Positions 35,002-47,600 of a stretch of DNA of 64,000 nucleotides are shown piece by piece. The notes beneath the pieces are model-generated. The model ran no database searches, was not told where the DNA came from, and saw only the letters and a list, made by a program, of their open reading frames with translations. Both the position numbers and the translations under genes were made by a program. The DNA is from Phytophthora hibernalis (lineage: Eukaryota > Oomycota > Peronosporomycetes > Peronosporales > Peronosporaceae): the NCBI GenBank assembly GCA_012656075.1, contig JAAKBF010000324.1:868001-932000 (forward strand). The letters run 5' to 3'. Each line of letters begins with the position of its first letter. The stretch's first letter is position 1.

Positions 35002-35522
35002 GATGAAATGAGAGGAGTCGATGCCGTACTGTTAGTGTCTGCGAAAACACCCGGTGCTCGTGCTGTACAAATCGGTAAAGGTCGGAAACCTGGGTGTCAT
35101 CTCCATCAACAATTCGTTCGGGTGACTTGTTCACATATTTTCCACTGATGCCACTGCTATACGGGCGAACACTGTCGCGGCGGTGTTCATCTTGACTCGC
35201 CTCGATATTACTTACGTGAATTTCGCCTGCATAGCTTCCAGCTGCGGTCTCGGCTCCAACCCACCCTGACCTATAGTCATGGGGTAGGATATCACTGGTG
35301 CCAATGGGGCCAATCGCCCTCCTCTGACCTTGGTCCGTACACCACCAGAGCTCTCAGTGCTACATCTGGAGGTGGACGTCGTATCACTTCTCGGTCGCGA
35401 CGAACTCTTGTCCGCCCTTGGCAGTACTGTTGAAACAGATGACGTCGTGATCGACGCGTCGGGTGGCTTCCTTGGCTTGGCTGCCTGAGTGTACATGAGC
35501 CTTTTTGTACACTCTGGCATCT

Positions 35523-37531
35523 TCATTGGGAGACATTCTCCCGTGTAATCGAAGTGAAATCGTGTCGAAGCCCACCGTAGTTTTGCGAAATAAAATCAAA
35601 TACGATGCTGGGAAGCATGACCGGTGCGAAATGGCCCCTTTTCCGACTGAAGCAACCTTTTTGTCGACTTGGGCACGGTGTATTCGAAAGGTACCTCATA
35701 CAGAGACGTTGACCGTTCATCGTAGGTAGTGCTTCTAATACCTCCTGTGGAACAGGAGGTCGGAGTTGAGCCGGCGTCCTTCCTTTCCCATTTCTTGAGC
35801 TACTTGACGAAGAAGCCACCGTGACGTGGTTAATGTGTGCATGCGCGGGTTTGAGCGCTTGCAACGCTGACATTTGCACGTCGGTGATTGCTTGCACGAG
35901 TTGAACATACGAAGGATCCGCAAATGAGAACTCTGAACTAACTTGCTTGGCTTTATCCAGATCTCGTAGAGCCAGGAAACCACGCACTCTCTCGAAGTGC
36001 ACATTAATCCAGTGAATCAACTCGTTTGTGGCCTCCGGGGTGGAAAAGCCTCCCTTCGTTTTCAATGACACGATGAACTTCCGTGCTGCACCCACGAGTT
36101 GGACCACATAAGGAAGGTAAACGGCCGCAACAACGACAGCTAGACCGTCAACAGCGTCAATAACACCGCCTATATCATGTGGCTGGGATGCTGCTGGGAG
36201 CGATTCTGTCTTGAAAATCGGTCATATTGTGCGACGAGACTTGCTTAGATCCTCCAGCCACAGGTGCAAAGTGCATAACCGATAGACCACGAAGTCCAAA
36301 ATCCCAACTGTAGAATGCGCGACGGATAGCCGGGTGTGGCAAAAACGCAAACAACTCATGCTGAATCTGCAGTCTCAAGCAACAATTGAGGCTCCACAGG
36401 AGCGTACGTACCGTTGACAAGCTGACTGTGAACCGCGCGCTGAAGAGATGACGGTTGGTATTGGGACTTATTGGAGACTGAACCACCATAAGATACCATG
36501 CCGCTGGCACTGCCCACTGCAAGAGGTGACTCTCGTAGTGCAATTACCTGGTTGATACTTCGCAACATCGATGCATTGCCAGTGTACGAAGTTCGTAGCT
36601 GGTTCAACGATATCAGGTCCTCATCCACTCCGCCAGGAGCGTTGCGCTCGCGCTTCCGGGCGGTTGGGGCCACCGGAGCTGCTATCGGTGGCACATACTC
36701 CCTCTCCTCGTCACTTTCGTCTGAGTCACTCAGCTGACCCTCCAAGAATGCAGGACTCTCCGTTATACCTACGTTTCCGCTGCTCTGGGCCACCTGCGCT
36801 CCTGGTTCGTCAAAAATGGTCTCCCCGAGGCTGACACCCTGTGGGACACGTCTGCCACCGTCACGGTAGTACGAAAAGTTCAAAGCATACTTGATTGAAA
36901 CAAACTCCACCTTTCCAGCTGCTACATCGACAAGCGGCACTGATTGAGACTCGTCAATATCGGAAGCAGAGAGCTTGCGTAAAATTGTTGTCGAGCTGCG
37001 TGTTGCACGCGATCTCGTCCCAGAGAAGTGATCGAGAGCAGCGGAGTGCCGCTGGCGCATCTCCATCGGCATTACATCTGCGACTGGCACACGATAGCAT
37101 GGCCTCATAGCGTAGCTAGGAGCTGCCAAATCTTGCAATTCAGAGGGGTTAAATGGGACACTGCCACTTTCGGCGCCGAAACACACATACAGCTCTCCCG
37201 TTAGACGTTCTTGAATCCAGGTGTATCCCGTGACGACCCCGTAGTCCCAAGCTTTCGGTGAGCGGGCAGGCGCTTTCACCACGTACACACAACTCCCCAC
37301 CTAGGTTCCAATTCCACTAGAAGCCTTCTCATCACTCACTGATCGCAGGATCATCTCGGACGTTGCGCGTTCACACTCGAATGCATCTAGAGATGCCCAG
37401 CGACCACGCGCGACCCTTGCCACCGAAACACGATCTTGTTCCACCGGAGGCATTATCGCCGAGCCGTAGACATACCCCATCGTATCCAAGGTGTTGGGCT
37501 TAAAGTAGGCAAACACTGCAGGAGCTGCCAT
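35523..37531 (-). pseudogene. DIRS-type Gag with CCCH zinc finger
   Basis: The frame 37531-36356 is continuous apart from one TAG at 37301-37303. It encodes a mostly polar protein. After frame changes between 36356 and 36107 the C-terminal part (36107-35523) has a Ser-rich stretch and a CCCH-type finger, CMRYLSNTPCPSRQKGC followed by FSRKRGH. Fingers of this spacing are usual in Gag proteins of tyrosine-recombinase retroelements. The assignment as Gag rests on position and this finger. Confidence 0.65.
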
Positions 37532-37573
37532 ACTGAGACAGAGTGAAGTTGATTGAATGGGGCTGTTGGAGAC

Positions 37574-37702
37574 TTGCGCACTACAGAGGAGCTTTCGAAA
37601 GGCTAGCCTATTTCTCTATCTCTACCGCGATCGGGAAACCGACGTTTTGCCGTTGCCCTTCTACCTCTTCGAGGTACTGGTCCATTTTAAAACAAACCGA
37701 CC
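37574..37702 (-). repeat. split repeat A1
   Basis: Single A copy at the 5' end of the element (minus sense), matching 31843-31968 in the same orientation. Confidence 0.9.
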
Positions 37703-38313
37703 AATTATAATACATGTAATACAACAACTTGCGCCAAACAACAGGTCTACACGGTTTGGGGTGATGTCGCAGTCGGCCGACTCGTAGTACGCGATAACGG
37801 TGGAGACACTTTGCGCAAGAAGAAGGAATAAAATACCATAGGTAAATATTTCCCGAGATAATAGGCGCAACGCATGCCCATTATGTTCGTTCCCCGTTCT
37901 CTGGATCAGTGGCAACTAGGTCAGAAAGACTTGCACAATGCAAGCCAGCGATCATTTAACCTGTCGAAAGGAGCACCCTGTTGGTTTTTGCTGAATATAG
38001 TTGGCTGTGATTTTCAGTCGTTTCATGGTGAATCAGGAGGGTATTGGTAGGTTACTGAATGGTGTTAAGCCTTCTCCTCGGTGTATCATTGGGGCAGTGA
38101 AAACTTTACTTCAAGTACAAGTCTACGAAGTACACTTGTATTTTTATTGCGTCTTGAACCTGGGTCGACTGATATTACTGTTGAGCAAGAAGAGGCAATG
38201 GGCGTAATTTCCTTGCGATGGGTTGCATTGGTTGACCGACAAGTTGCTCATGGGATACATAAATAACGACAAATGGGGTTCACTGCCCTTTAGGTGAAGG
38301 CTTTCGAACAAAA
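37703..38313. other. short gene-free stretch
   Basis: Contains only small frames without recognisable similarity. It lies between the outer A1 repeat and a hAT fragment and may be part of the latter. Confidence 0.5.
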
Positions 38314-38560
38314 TTGATTACACGTCGAGCATTTTCAGTCGAGTTTGAAAAACATCAGCTCATGTCTATAAAAGGTAGCAGCCGAGTAACCTACTGTACC
38401 AGCACAAAAGGGGATCTAGAAATGGTGGAACGGTTCTTTAGTATAGCTCGCATCACGTTAAGACATGAACGCAACAATCTGCATCCAATTACGCTTGAAT
38501 AGATTCTGTTCCTGCGTCAGAACTCGAGCTTCTGGGATGTACGCACCATCGACAACTTAA
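38314..38560 (+). pseudogene. hAT transposase C-terminal fragment
   Basis: The plus frame reads DLEMVERFFSIARITLRHER, NNLHPITLE, one stop, then ILFLRQNSSFWDV. This is the hAT dimerisation region with the ERFFS signature. No catalytic part is seen upstream. It is more divergent from, but related in type to, the C-terminus of the hAT remnant at 22004-22995. Confidence 0.65.
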
Positions 38561-38678
38561 GCAAAATACTTCGAAGTATATACATGTACATGTCATAATC
38601 GGCGGCCCTGCTGCTCGTACCGAAAACACACAAGTCTATCGAGGTGGAGATCTCGATCATCACAGGATATCGTCGACC

Positions 38679-39736
38679 TTATGCCAGCTCTTGAGCTAAA
38701 ATGGTCTGGAGTTTGTGCAGCGCTTCAGATGCAGTCGGGCGCTTGAGGGGATTTACAGATACACAGGTGCGTCCAAGCTCTGCCAGAGCCATCGGTCCCG
38801 ACTCTGAGAAGACCACGCGTAGACTCCCTTTGTCACCTTGTGCATGATATCGGCGTCGCGAAGTGGGCGCCAACTTGCGTCACGGATTTGGTTTCGCGCT
38901 TGAGCGTACGGAGCCGAGAGCATATCCAGCTCCGACAGTATAACGCCGAACGAGAACATATCGGCGTTGGTGTCGTGCATCTCGCCACGAAGCACCTCAG
39001 GGGCCATCCACAGCGTCAAGTTCTTGCTGTCCGTGGATGTCTTGTATGCTCGTTTGGGCGACGTGCCAAAGTTGGCCACCTTGGCTTCCATTGCAGCGTT
39101 CAGAAGAATGTTGCGCGACTTAAAGTTGCTGTGGATTAGTGGAGGCAACAGCGAGTGCATGTACGCCAGGGCACTGCAAACCTGCATTGCAATGGTGGTC
39201 TTTTGCCGGTCGAAGCCAACGCAATGTCTCTCGCCTTCATACTTATCCAGAAGCGAGCGGAGGTCACCGCCTTCCATGAACTCGTGCACGACGCACAAGT
39301 CCTCGACGGAAGTCCACGCCACCCCGACAAAACTCACAATGTGCGGGTGGTCAATAGCAGCTGTAAGCTTCACTTCGGCCAAGAAGCCGTACCCATTCTC
39401 CTGGGTCTCCGTCAACAGCTTCTTGACTGCGACCTTTTCGCCCTGGAACGAGCCCGCGTACACTTGTCCAAAAGCTCCCTGGCCCAGTAGCTCTACAACT
39501 TGCACTTGTTCCCTTGAGATCCTCTTGTTAACGATGACCTGGTCGTTCCACAGACCCGAAGCTTTTTCTTCCTGCCTCTTGTCCAGAGCTTCACAGTTGC
39601 CATTGGCGTCCAGGTTGGTCTCAATCTTGAGCTTGAACGTGGGCGACGGACTATGGTGGATCGAAATGCCGCCGATCTTGAGTCTGCTAGCGCCTTCAGT
39701 GGCGTGTATCACCGTGTTGCTTGCGAGACTGAGCAT
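38679..39736 (-). CDS. TKL-type protein kinase homologue, predicted catalytically dead
   Basis: The minus frame has a complete kinase fold. It has a Gly loop LGQGAFGQVYAG (about residue 84), the ATP-binding Lys in KVAVKKLL, ATAIDHPHIV-type alpha-C, VVHEFMEGGDL hinge, MAPEVLRG and ADMFSFGVILSELD. The catalytic loop reads HSNFKSRNILL instead of HRDLKxxN, and the metal-binding DFG reads NFG, so both essential Asp are Asn. This predicts a pseudokinase with scaffold or regulatory function. The C-terminal lobe end (LAELGRTCVSVNPLKRPTAS) lies in the next frame; one missing base in the ccc run at 38826-38828 explains it. No signal peptide or membrane segment is seen; an upstream exon is possible because tctctgcag precedes the ATG. 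Confidence 0.82.
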
Positions 39737-40593
39737 TCTGCAGAGATATTAATACCTGGGACGAGACGAACCTTGAGGGAAGCAGCAAAATTGAAAGTGA
39801 ACGACTCAGACCTCGAGAGGTGCCTTTGTCAAACGACCTGCAGCCAAGTCGTCGCCGCTTTTTGTCATTCGTCGTCTCGCCCTAATCAACTGTTGTCTCA
39901 TGTGACGGGCGTAACCGTGACTTTCGACATTGGGAAGGTTCCGGAAAGCGCAGCGAGCAGGAAGCTATCTTTTCGGGTTCGACGGGAGATAATCAGATGT
40001 CATCGAACGCAGACTTCAACTGTCGAGCACACACAAGGGCGTCACAGGGCTCGGCAACCAGAAACTTCCCGACGGTGGTTTCTGCCCTGTGATGCCGCGA
40101 ATAGCTACTCGGGGGTGTGAGGAAGACGGCTACTGGGTGCAAGGTTCTCCACTTCTCCGAGTTGCTGCGAGCTGTTCATTTTCGGTCTTTCGCTTGGTCG
40201 ACACGAAGGTCGAGCCAGCGACAAGACAAGCACGTGCATCCAGGCATCGACGGCCTTCTGCACGCTGAAGCTAGATTTTTAAACCCGCCACACCACACCC
40301 AGGGGCGGCCTCATCACGCCTTGCTACGCAAGCCGCTCAAAGGCAAGCCTCATTTAACCGAACAATGAACAGCTCTTCCCCACATCGATTATCGTACGAA
40401 GAGAGGGAACTTAATTTTGGTATCTTGGTTTTTATCGTTCCAACTTTTGTCCACGCGAGATTTTGCATCCTATCGCGCCGCTTCTTCACAGTATTACTCT
40501 CATTTTGGTGCTTGGGGCTGCATGTGACGTGGCGACGAGTCAGAGAAACGAAAGGGCACGGGTCGCATACAAATAGCAATACAAAGAGATGGA
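39737..40593. other. intergenic, no gene supported
   Basis: Frames on both strands are short and overlap each other. A plus frame at 40365-40661 has a hydrophobic stretch, but it faces the better-looking minus-strand exons next door and has no other support. The segment would hold the promoter of the kinase. Confidence 0.5.
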
Positions 40594-41262
40594 CTACGCT
40601 CGTCTCACTTGTTTGTCTTCCAGCGATCGTTTTGACACTGGAACGCTCCGCTGCCGAGTGAGGTGGCGACCGAGAGAATTATGTCCCAGCGCTGGCAACA
40701 GGACGATGTTGGTCACGAGAGGAGCTTGCTCGCCAGTGTTGCGCTTGACATCGCCCGTCGCCGGCGTTGCAGTGAAGAAGGAAGCCATGAATCCTGTAGC
40801 CACGGCATCGTCTTCATACGAATCGATCCAACGAGTCCATCGCTTGTCGGGGGTGCCGTTAGTTTCAAGTTAATACGCAAGGTCGATAAATGTTGAAGGT
40901 TAACAGCTAGACGAATAGAGTAGCTCTTGAAAACGCACAATCTGAAGCTCGTAGAGCATCTCTGTTGAGCTTGGTCAGTGTTTTGGGTCAGTGCAGATAC
41001 TACCACGGACTGAGAAGACGAAGCAATCCGGACAGTAAGTCTCTCGAATGACGAAAAAGGCCAAACCGACACCAGCGAGATAGGTGGATGCTGAAGGACA
41101 CATCGTCGATATTTTGGCTCCGTCGAAGCATTTGCTCAATTCTTCAATTTCAACTAGCGCTGGATGTCGAGCTATCAGATTGTTGTATATCAGCTTTAAA
41201 ATGACGGCAATGTCCCCTACCGCGGAAATAACTGATGCCTCAAACGTGTTAATACAGTAGAG
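40594..41262 (-). CDS. unidentified probable membrane protein (two exons visible)
   Basis: Exon 1, about 41262-40990, reads ASVISAVGDIAVILKLIYNN, IEELSKCFDGAKISTMCPSA, STYLAGVGLAFFVIRETYCP, with one hydrophobic segment. It ends at a possible donor (gtagta) after FVFSVR. Exon 2, about 40880-40594, reads PDKRWTRWIDSYEDDAVATG, FMASFFTATPATGDVKRN and ends in a stop at 40594. More 5' exons may lie at 41300-41650, where a minus frame (LIPLRILTWACAISAIVDVP) is hydrophobic. I do not recognise the family. Splice sites are guesses. Confidence 0.4.
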
Positions 41263-41671
41263 TCAAGGGTGTCGTTAAAGTTGGATGTCCACGGTTAATC
41301 TGGAGCTGGAAGTAAAACCAAGGAGCTCCAGTACTGCCACCACGATGAGGAACCGACCGTGTAGTGTGGTATGTATATGTTTTTGAACAGACATAGTGGG
41401 TTGAACCACGAACTTACCAGGTAACTCCTTCTTGGACCACGAAACTTGAAAGTGTACAAATGGAATGCTCGACTTCAAAACGAGCATTTGCTAATACCCT
41501 CCATGGGACGTCTACGATCGCACTAATCGCACATGCCCATGTCAGAATTCGCAACGGGATCAACACTGAGTAGTCTTCATGCATTCGCTCAATTGGTTCA
41601 TTATGCAAATGTCGGTTGATAAAATGGTTCCCCTGTCTTGATATAGACACAACTCAACATGCTTACTGAGT

Positions 41672-44600
41672 TTACTGTAGAGTATTACCGCATACAAGTG
41701 CAGTTCCATTGAGCACAAAATAATCGGGGTCGCCTTGACACGGAAGCTCCATCGCTAAAACCAAACTTGTGGACGTACCCGTAGTCGACAAAGTACCTTT
41801 GCGCATGGCGGTGCGATACACCGGACACAAGTACGTATTCATCATGTTTGTGCCACGTGGTGCCTCAATACTTGTCCCAACGGAATCCAATGAGTTCGTC
41901 TCGTAAGTCTCTCCACGTCGAAGAGGCTGTATGAAACGTGACGATACTTGTGTATCCTTGCTGGGTATACTTCTCGTGGGTATAGCACTTTCATGTGGTG
42001 TTGCAGCCTTTGCTGGTAAGACCACAGACGCAGCAGCTAAAGCCGAATTTCGTTGGGGTAGAACGTGAATTACTGGCATCGTCTGCCTCATAATTCCAGG
42101 TTGGGGACGACACAGGCATCCCAGGTCACTATTCCAGTAAGCGCCTTCGACCAGAAGACCAGCTAGGTGCGCTCCTTCATCCGCATTTTCAGGTACGTCT
42201 TTTTCAATGCCTTCGTACTCCACAGTCTCGTCACCATAGGCGATTAGCAAAGACTCAGCTTCGTCTAGTACCCGGAATTTAAAGTCTAAGAAATGAATCG
42301 GGATACTATGTTTTCGTGCATGTCGTTGAAGAATGCCAGTGAACAGCCCTTGTGGGAACGAGAAGATTGACAGCGGGTACACATTATTCCGTACACGACC
42401 GCGAAAGACCCAGCGGTGCAGAAAGTCGCATCGATAGAGCAGATTTGTCACCCACTGCGACAGTGATTCTGCCGTCGAGGTTGAGTGCGAATCGTTGCCA
42501 ATCCAGTCATTTGGTACTTGGTGCAGCGAAATGTTGTGAAGTGTTAGCTCGATAGTAACCGACATGGCTGCAATACCTTGAATGGCGTTCTGCAACTCAC
42601 TAAGACTTGCTCTGGCATATCGAACGAGTTTATGGCACGCCGTTAGTTCTTGCTCAAGTACAACTATCAGTGGATCTCGCCAATTCTCGTGCCGGCGCTG
42701 TGCTAAGGAAGCCTCAGCGGTGTCAACACTAGCAGGCGATGGAAGTTTTTCTTGAATATCTTTCAAGCGCTCTAGGATATTATCTTCTTGATGAGTTGCA
42801 CCACGACATTCACCGCTTACGGAAGAGTTTGATTTTGATTGCAATTCGTCACCAGATCTGAATTCAAATTCATCTCCATCTCCCGGTGCTGGTTGCAATT
42901 GCATGACTAGGCTTATAAATTGATGCGTTTGCTGGCGTTGGTACAAAACGTGAGCGTTTGGATGCATGCCGAAAACGTGAGGTCCGTCTATATCTGACAA
43001 ATTTTCGACAAAGCGCACCATTTCATCTTCAGTTTTGAATTCAGGAGCGAAGAAGCTGCCATCGTTTGCCGAAAACACCGTGTTCAAAAATGCGGAAGCG
43101 CTCTTCGCTTTTACCAACGACTTTGTCAAGCCACGAATTACTGAATCACGACGAACGGTAGGCGGTTTGTGCTTAAAGCATGCCTCAGAACAAAATCGCC
43201 TCAATACGGCCATCAGGCATCGCCGATCAAATTCATCAGTGACCCGACCTCCGTAGTATATTTCCCCGGTCAAGAATAATAGTGCATCCCACGGAACAGC
43301 TTGCAGCTGAAGAGAATCTGTACCCGGGGTGATTTCTTGGTCATTGCAGCTTGTTTCTGTACCTTCAGCAGGATTGGTTTGAATGGGTTTGGCGTTGATA
43401 GTAATACTTACGGCCACATCAAGAAGACGTCGCTGTAAAGAAATTACGCTAACAAAGTCAGCATCACTGAAGTCGTATTTGAGGTTCCATCCCAGCGATC
43501 CGAACTTGGAGCGCTCTCGCACAACTGCGTGGAAAAAGCTGAGCCCAAACGCTAGACGAAGCTTCATCGTTGTTGTCGAAGTCAATAAACATAACTGGGA
43601 ATCATTTCCACCAGTTTTAGCTTGCTTCATCAGCATCATAGAGCGCAGTAAGTTTGCCTTTATCCCCGTCGGTGACTCTGTCATTACCTTAACACTGTTT
43701 TGGAGTACTGAAATGGGAAAGTAAGCAACCGGGAAGGATGCCAGGAAGAGACGGAAGTCTTCGTGAATCATGCCGTTCCGCGCATCTTGTTTAGTGCTGA
43801 CTAGGAGAGCTTGGAGCCTTGGCAACCACGACTGAGCTAAATGCACGTTCTGAAGAACGAGCCAGAACCCCTGCGCCTTACATTCTTCCAACTTTGCTTC
43901 CACGACGGGTCCCTGACCTTGTCCAAGAGAAATAACATGATACCTGTCGTCCCCGACACCCTTTTCACGTGCAAACCGCTCTAGTGCTGATATGGGATCT
44001 GCTCCAGGGGACAAAATAAACAAGCAGGGCGTTGATTTATCTATGTAACGGTAAGCATCACTCATCACGACCTCACCATCCGCTTCCTTTAGAAATTCAG
44101 TGCCAAGTACTTGTTCAATGAAGCATTTTACTGTCTCTGTAAACGCATCCTCGCGCAACCAGCGCACAATAACCAGACGTAGGAATCGAGAGATGTCTGT
44201 ATCCCAATTTCCGGGCAAGCGAGCCAAGTAAGGGTTCTCGCTTTCAAGCCAGGTATTCCAGGAGTCATTATCACGGTAGTACGAGTCCAAGAGTTTTGTG
44301 AAAATCGGCCGTCTCCTAGAAAGGGTAAGGAAGATGCTATCCACCGCGCCAAGATTGTGCCTCAGATCTTCTGTGCTTCCCGGTCTGAATGTGTTTGTCC
44401 GTCCAAAAGTCGAGTGTGGTGCTTTAGTTGTGCTGGAAGACACATCGCTGGTCAAGGCTGAGAGATCAAGGAGATTTATATCGTGCTGGCTCAGCTCATC
44501 AGCATTGATCATGATTCTTAGGCAGATGATCAGTGCGAATAACTTCTTGTGGGCTTTAAAGAGGCCGCGACAGATATTCCTATAAACAGCTAGAGTGACA

Positions 44601-47600
44601 TAGTGCTTGAGGCTCTCCAATCGTTCAGGTAAATTTCTTTTCGTGGGTGCCTCGTTCAAGCTCATATTAAATAGCCTGTTGAAATACTCCAACGAGAATT
44701 GGTACATTGGGTCAACGTCTGCTAGATCTGAGATAACAAAGAAGAGCATGGCACCACGTACAGCAACGCTCTGATATTGATTGCGGATCTCCAGTACCTC
44801 AACCTTAGTGGCTTCTGACTCCGCGAGGCGCTGTGCCACCACTGTAGATGTACGTTTTGATGATTCCAGCGTTAAAATGAGCTCAACGTCATCTAGGATA
44901 TTACCCTTCGCATCCGAAAGAAGATTCAGAATCCTGATTTCCAAATCCTGTAACTGCTTTTGATCCCGCGCAATGCTAGCCAGGAGAATATGCCTTCGTT
45001 CTTCAACCTCCATGCGCTCTCGCTGCACGACATCGCTTAGTAACTGTTCTTCCAACCCTTCACTTGTTACGGAGAAGTTGATGACATTTACTCGTACATA
45101 TACATCAGGAACGAAGTGAGGGTTCGCCAGCTTTGTTGTGAGATACAATCGAAAGAGCTCCACATCTGTTTCAACGAGACGATCCTCAATTTTTACATGC
45201 ACCTTTTGACGAGTCGTTTATTATCTGGCGAGCGCTGGGATGGTCTTATTGAAAGGACAGGATCTAGGATGAATCCAGCATTTCATTTATATCTTCGATC
45301 AGCAATGGTTTTCCAGAGGAGAGACAATCTTCGACAACATGCATCAAGCTCTTATCGTCATTTTTCACAATCTCCAAGTGATGAAATGCCTCAAGCCGCT
45401 TTATCCAATGAGTTGCTTGCTGTTGAGGATCGATCATCAACGCCCATCGTTGCTTGCCTTTCAACGCAAAAATACCGTTATCTGTCGAAAAACTGTCGCT
45501 TGGGAGACCCAATATTTGCCACTCCCGAAGCTCTCGAATGTCTCCATACGAGGTGGCAAGGGAGAACGGGATTGACACGCCGATGGAGGTTCCCCGATGT
45601 CAGTCCACCGAGACAGTAATCTGTCGCGAAAGGAACCATCGAACGGTGCCAAGTACGACATGCACGCAGCTACAAGTAATGAGTCCCCCAAAATCAAATG
45701 ACCTTCCTCCTTGAGAAGCATGATACCGCTCTTCCAGCGCACACGCTCGTCATTAAGGCCTTCCGATAGTTTTTCTGCGTTTTGTAGTCTCATTTGCGTC
45801 AATTCAGACTCATCCATTAATCGCCGCTTTTCTGTGAGAGTAGCGTCACAATTATCCTTCAGCCGGCGCACCTTATCTAGCACTTTGGCAAGCTCTTGCT
45901 GTTTTGTTTCAAGTTTAGTATTCGCGATTTCCAGCACAGCATTCATTTCAGCCAGTCTCTTGCGTTTGGGCGCTACCTCTCGGCACACACGTGCGTAGGT
46001 ATTAATCGCATGCACCCACATGCACAACGACATAGCAGCATGTGACACCTTTTAACCTCGTCGACAGCAAAATCAGGGTTTTCAATATACTTCCGAATCT
46101 TCTTGAGGATACCAGGAGGAATACTGTCCTTATCGTACTCCTTGAGCTCGACCATAAAAGTACTTCGGGATAAAATACGTTTGCTGTTATCCCAATCTGG
46201 TTTCTCACCGAGCATAATACACACAGCCTCCATTACGACTTGTACCGCTTGAGGAGGTTTCACAAAGCCCTTTACCTCAGTTATATCCTTTTTGTCTAGG
46301 GAATCCAAAGCTGCAACAGCCGCGTTAAGAGCTGGTAAGGCCTGGTCAAGATCACGCTGTGCGTCAGCTTGACAAACAGCAACTTCTTTCTGCTGCTGCT
46401 TGACGACAGCTTCATCCGACCCCACTCGTTGTGCCACATTTTCAGCTTCAACTTGATCAATTGCGACTTGACACAAAAGCTCTTCTGCTTCTTTCGTCTT
46501 GCTGACAAGGATTGGCTGAAGCACAACTAGTTCTTCTTGGAGTTTACTCACAAGTAAGTTTGTTTCTTCCAGTTTGACAACCCCTGCCATTAAACGCAGC
46601 AATTTTGTTTCCCAGTGAAACTTCTTTTCCCGATAGATTCGTCGGAACAGTGCAATTAGATCCAAATAGTGCTGTGACGTAAGGTATACACGTCGTCGGC
46701 ATTTGGCAAGAAATAATGGAAGAAGAGCGGTCACAGATAGATGTGCCTCGACGCAAAGCGCGGTAGCAGCTGACCGGATCACAGGTGCGCTCGCCAGGTT
46801 TGGCGTAGTTGATCTTGTATATACCCCCGAAACACCTTGAATTTGGTCTTCATGGTCTTCTTTAGATAAATAAAACTCTGCAACATGTTCGAGAGCGCTC
46901 TTCGGCCATTCATCGAAGTAGTCAATTGTAGTACAATTGATTAATGCTGGGAACTGGCGAACACGAGATCGAAAAGTTTCTGCTTGAGGATTCATGCAAA
47001 TGACGAAATGAAGCGCATTATGCACCATCATATGAAAGTAATCCTCACAGTCCTTTCGGGTGAGATTTGAGCTGCCATCCCCCTGGCTTCGACCTTCTTG
47101 GGTAGTTTTGATTCGCTGATGTCGCGCTCAAGCAGCGTTCTCACGTCATTGATAATCCTCTCGAGTTCTTCGGTGGTGAAGAGTTTAGGGATTTCTCCAT
47201 CGTTAAGAATCGTGTTAATATCTTCGAGAAAAGCGTCAGATATTAACTGTGAATCGTTCAACAAGAATACAGTAGGAACAGTGCAGATGCTGGAACCTTG
47301 GCTACTCGACCCAGTATGTAACATTCGTGTACTTCGACCCGCTTTACTCTGGGTACCTTTAACAGGAATTTCTCCCAGCGCTGCTAGTTTCATCATGAGT
47401 TTTAAGTCTTCTCTAAAGTCGGGTAGACCATATTCTTTGGTCAAATCAATCTCAAAACAATAATATCCCGTAAGAAATCCAGCAAGTCGCGCGAGAGAGC
47501 GCTTTCCACAGCCACCCATTCCAAGAAGTAGTGCGTGTCCTCGCGGCTGTATCAAAATCCGGGCGATGGCAGCTGTATGAATCATTGCATCTTCAAAAGA

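Larger units (their letters stand above)
31781..37702 (-). mobile_element. tyrosine-recombinase retrotransposon (DIRS order, Ngaro-like split repeats)
   Basis: On the minus strand: Gag (37531-35523), RT and RNase H (about 35000-33347), tyrosine recombinase (33346-32115). Instead of LTRs the ends carry split direct repeats. A1 (37574-37702) precedes the genes, and B1 (31981-32031), A2 (31843-31968), B2 (31791-31841) follow them in element sense. The A1-genes-B1-A2-B2 pattern is that described for Ngaro/PAT-type members of DIRS elements, which integrate through a circular intermediate. Confidence 0.88.

Noticed and set aside
40365..40661. 98-codon plus frame with a hydrophobic segment
   Set aside because: No family resemblance, and the opposite strand carries better exon candidates in the adjacent sequence.
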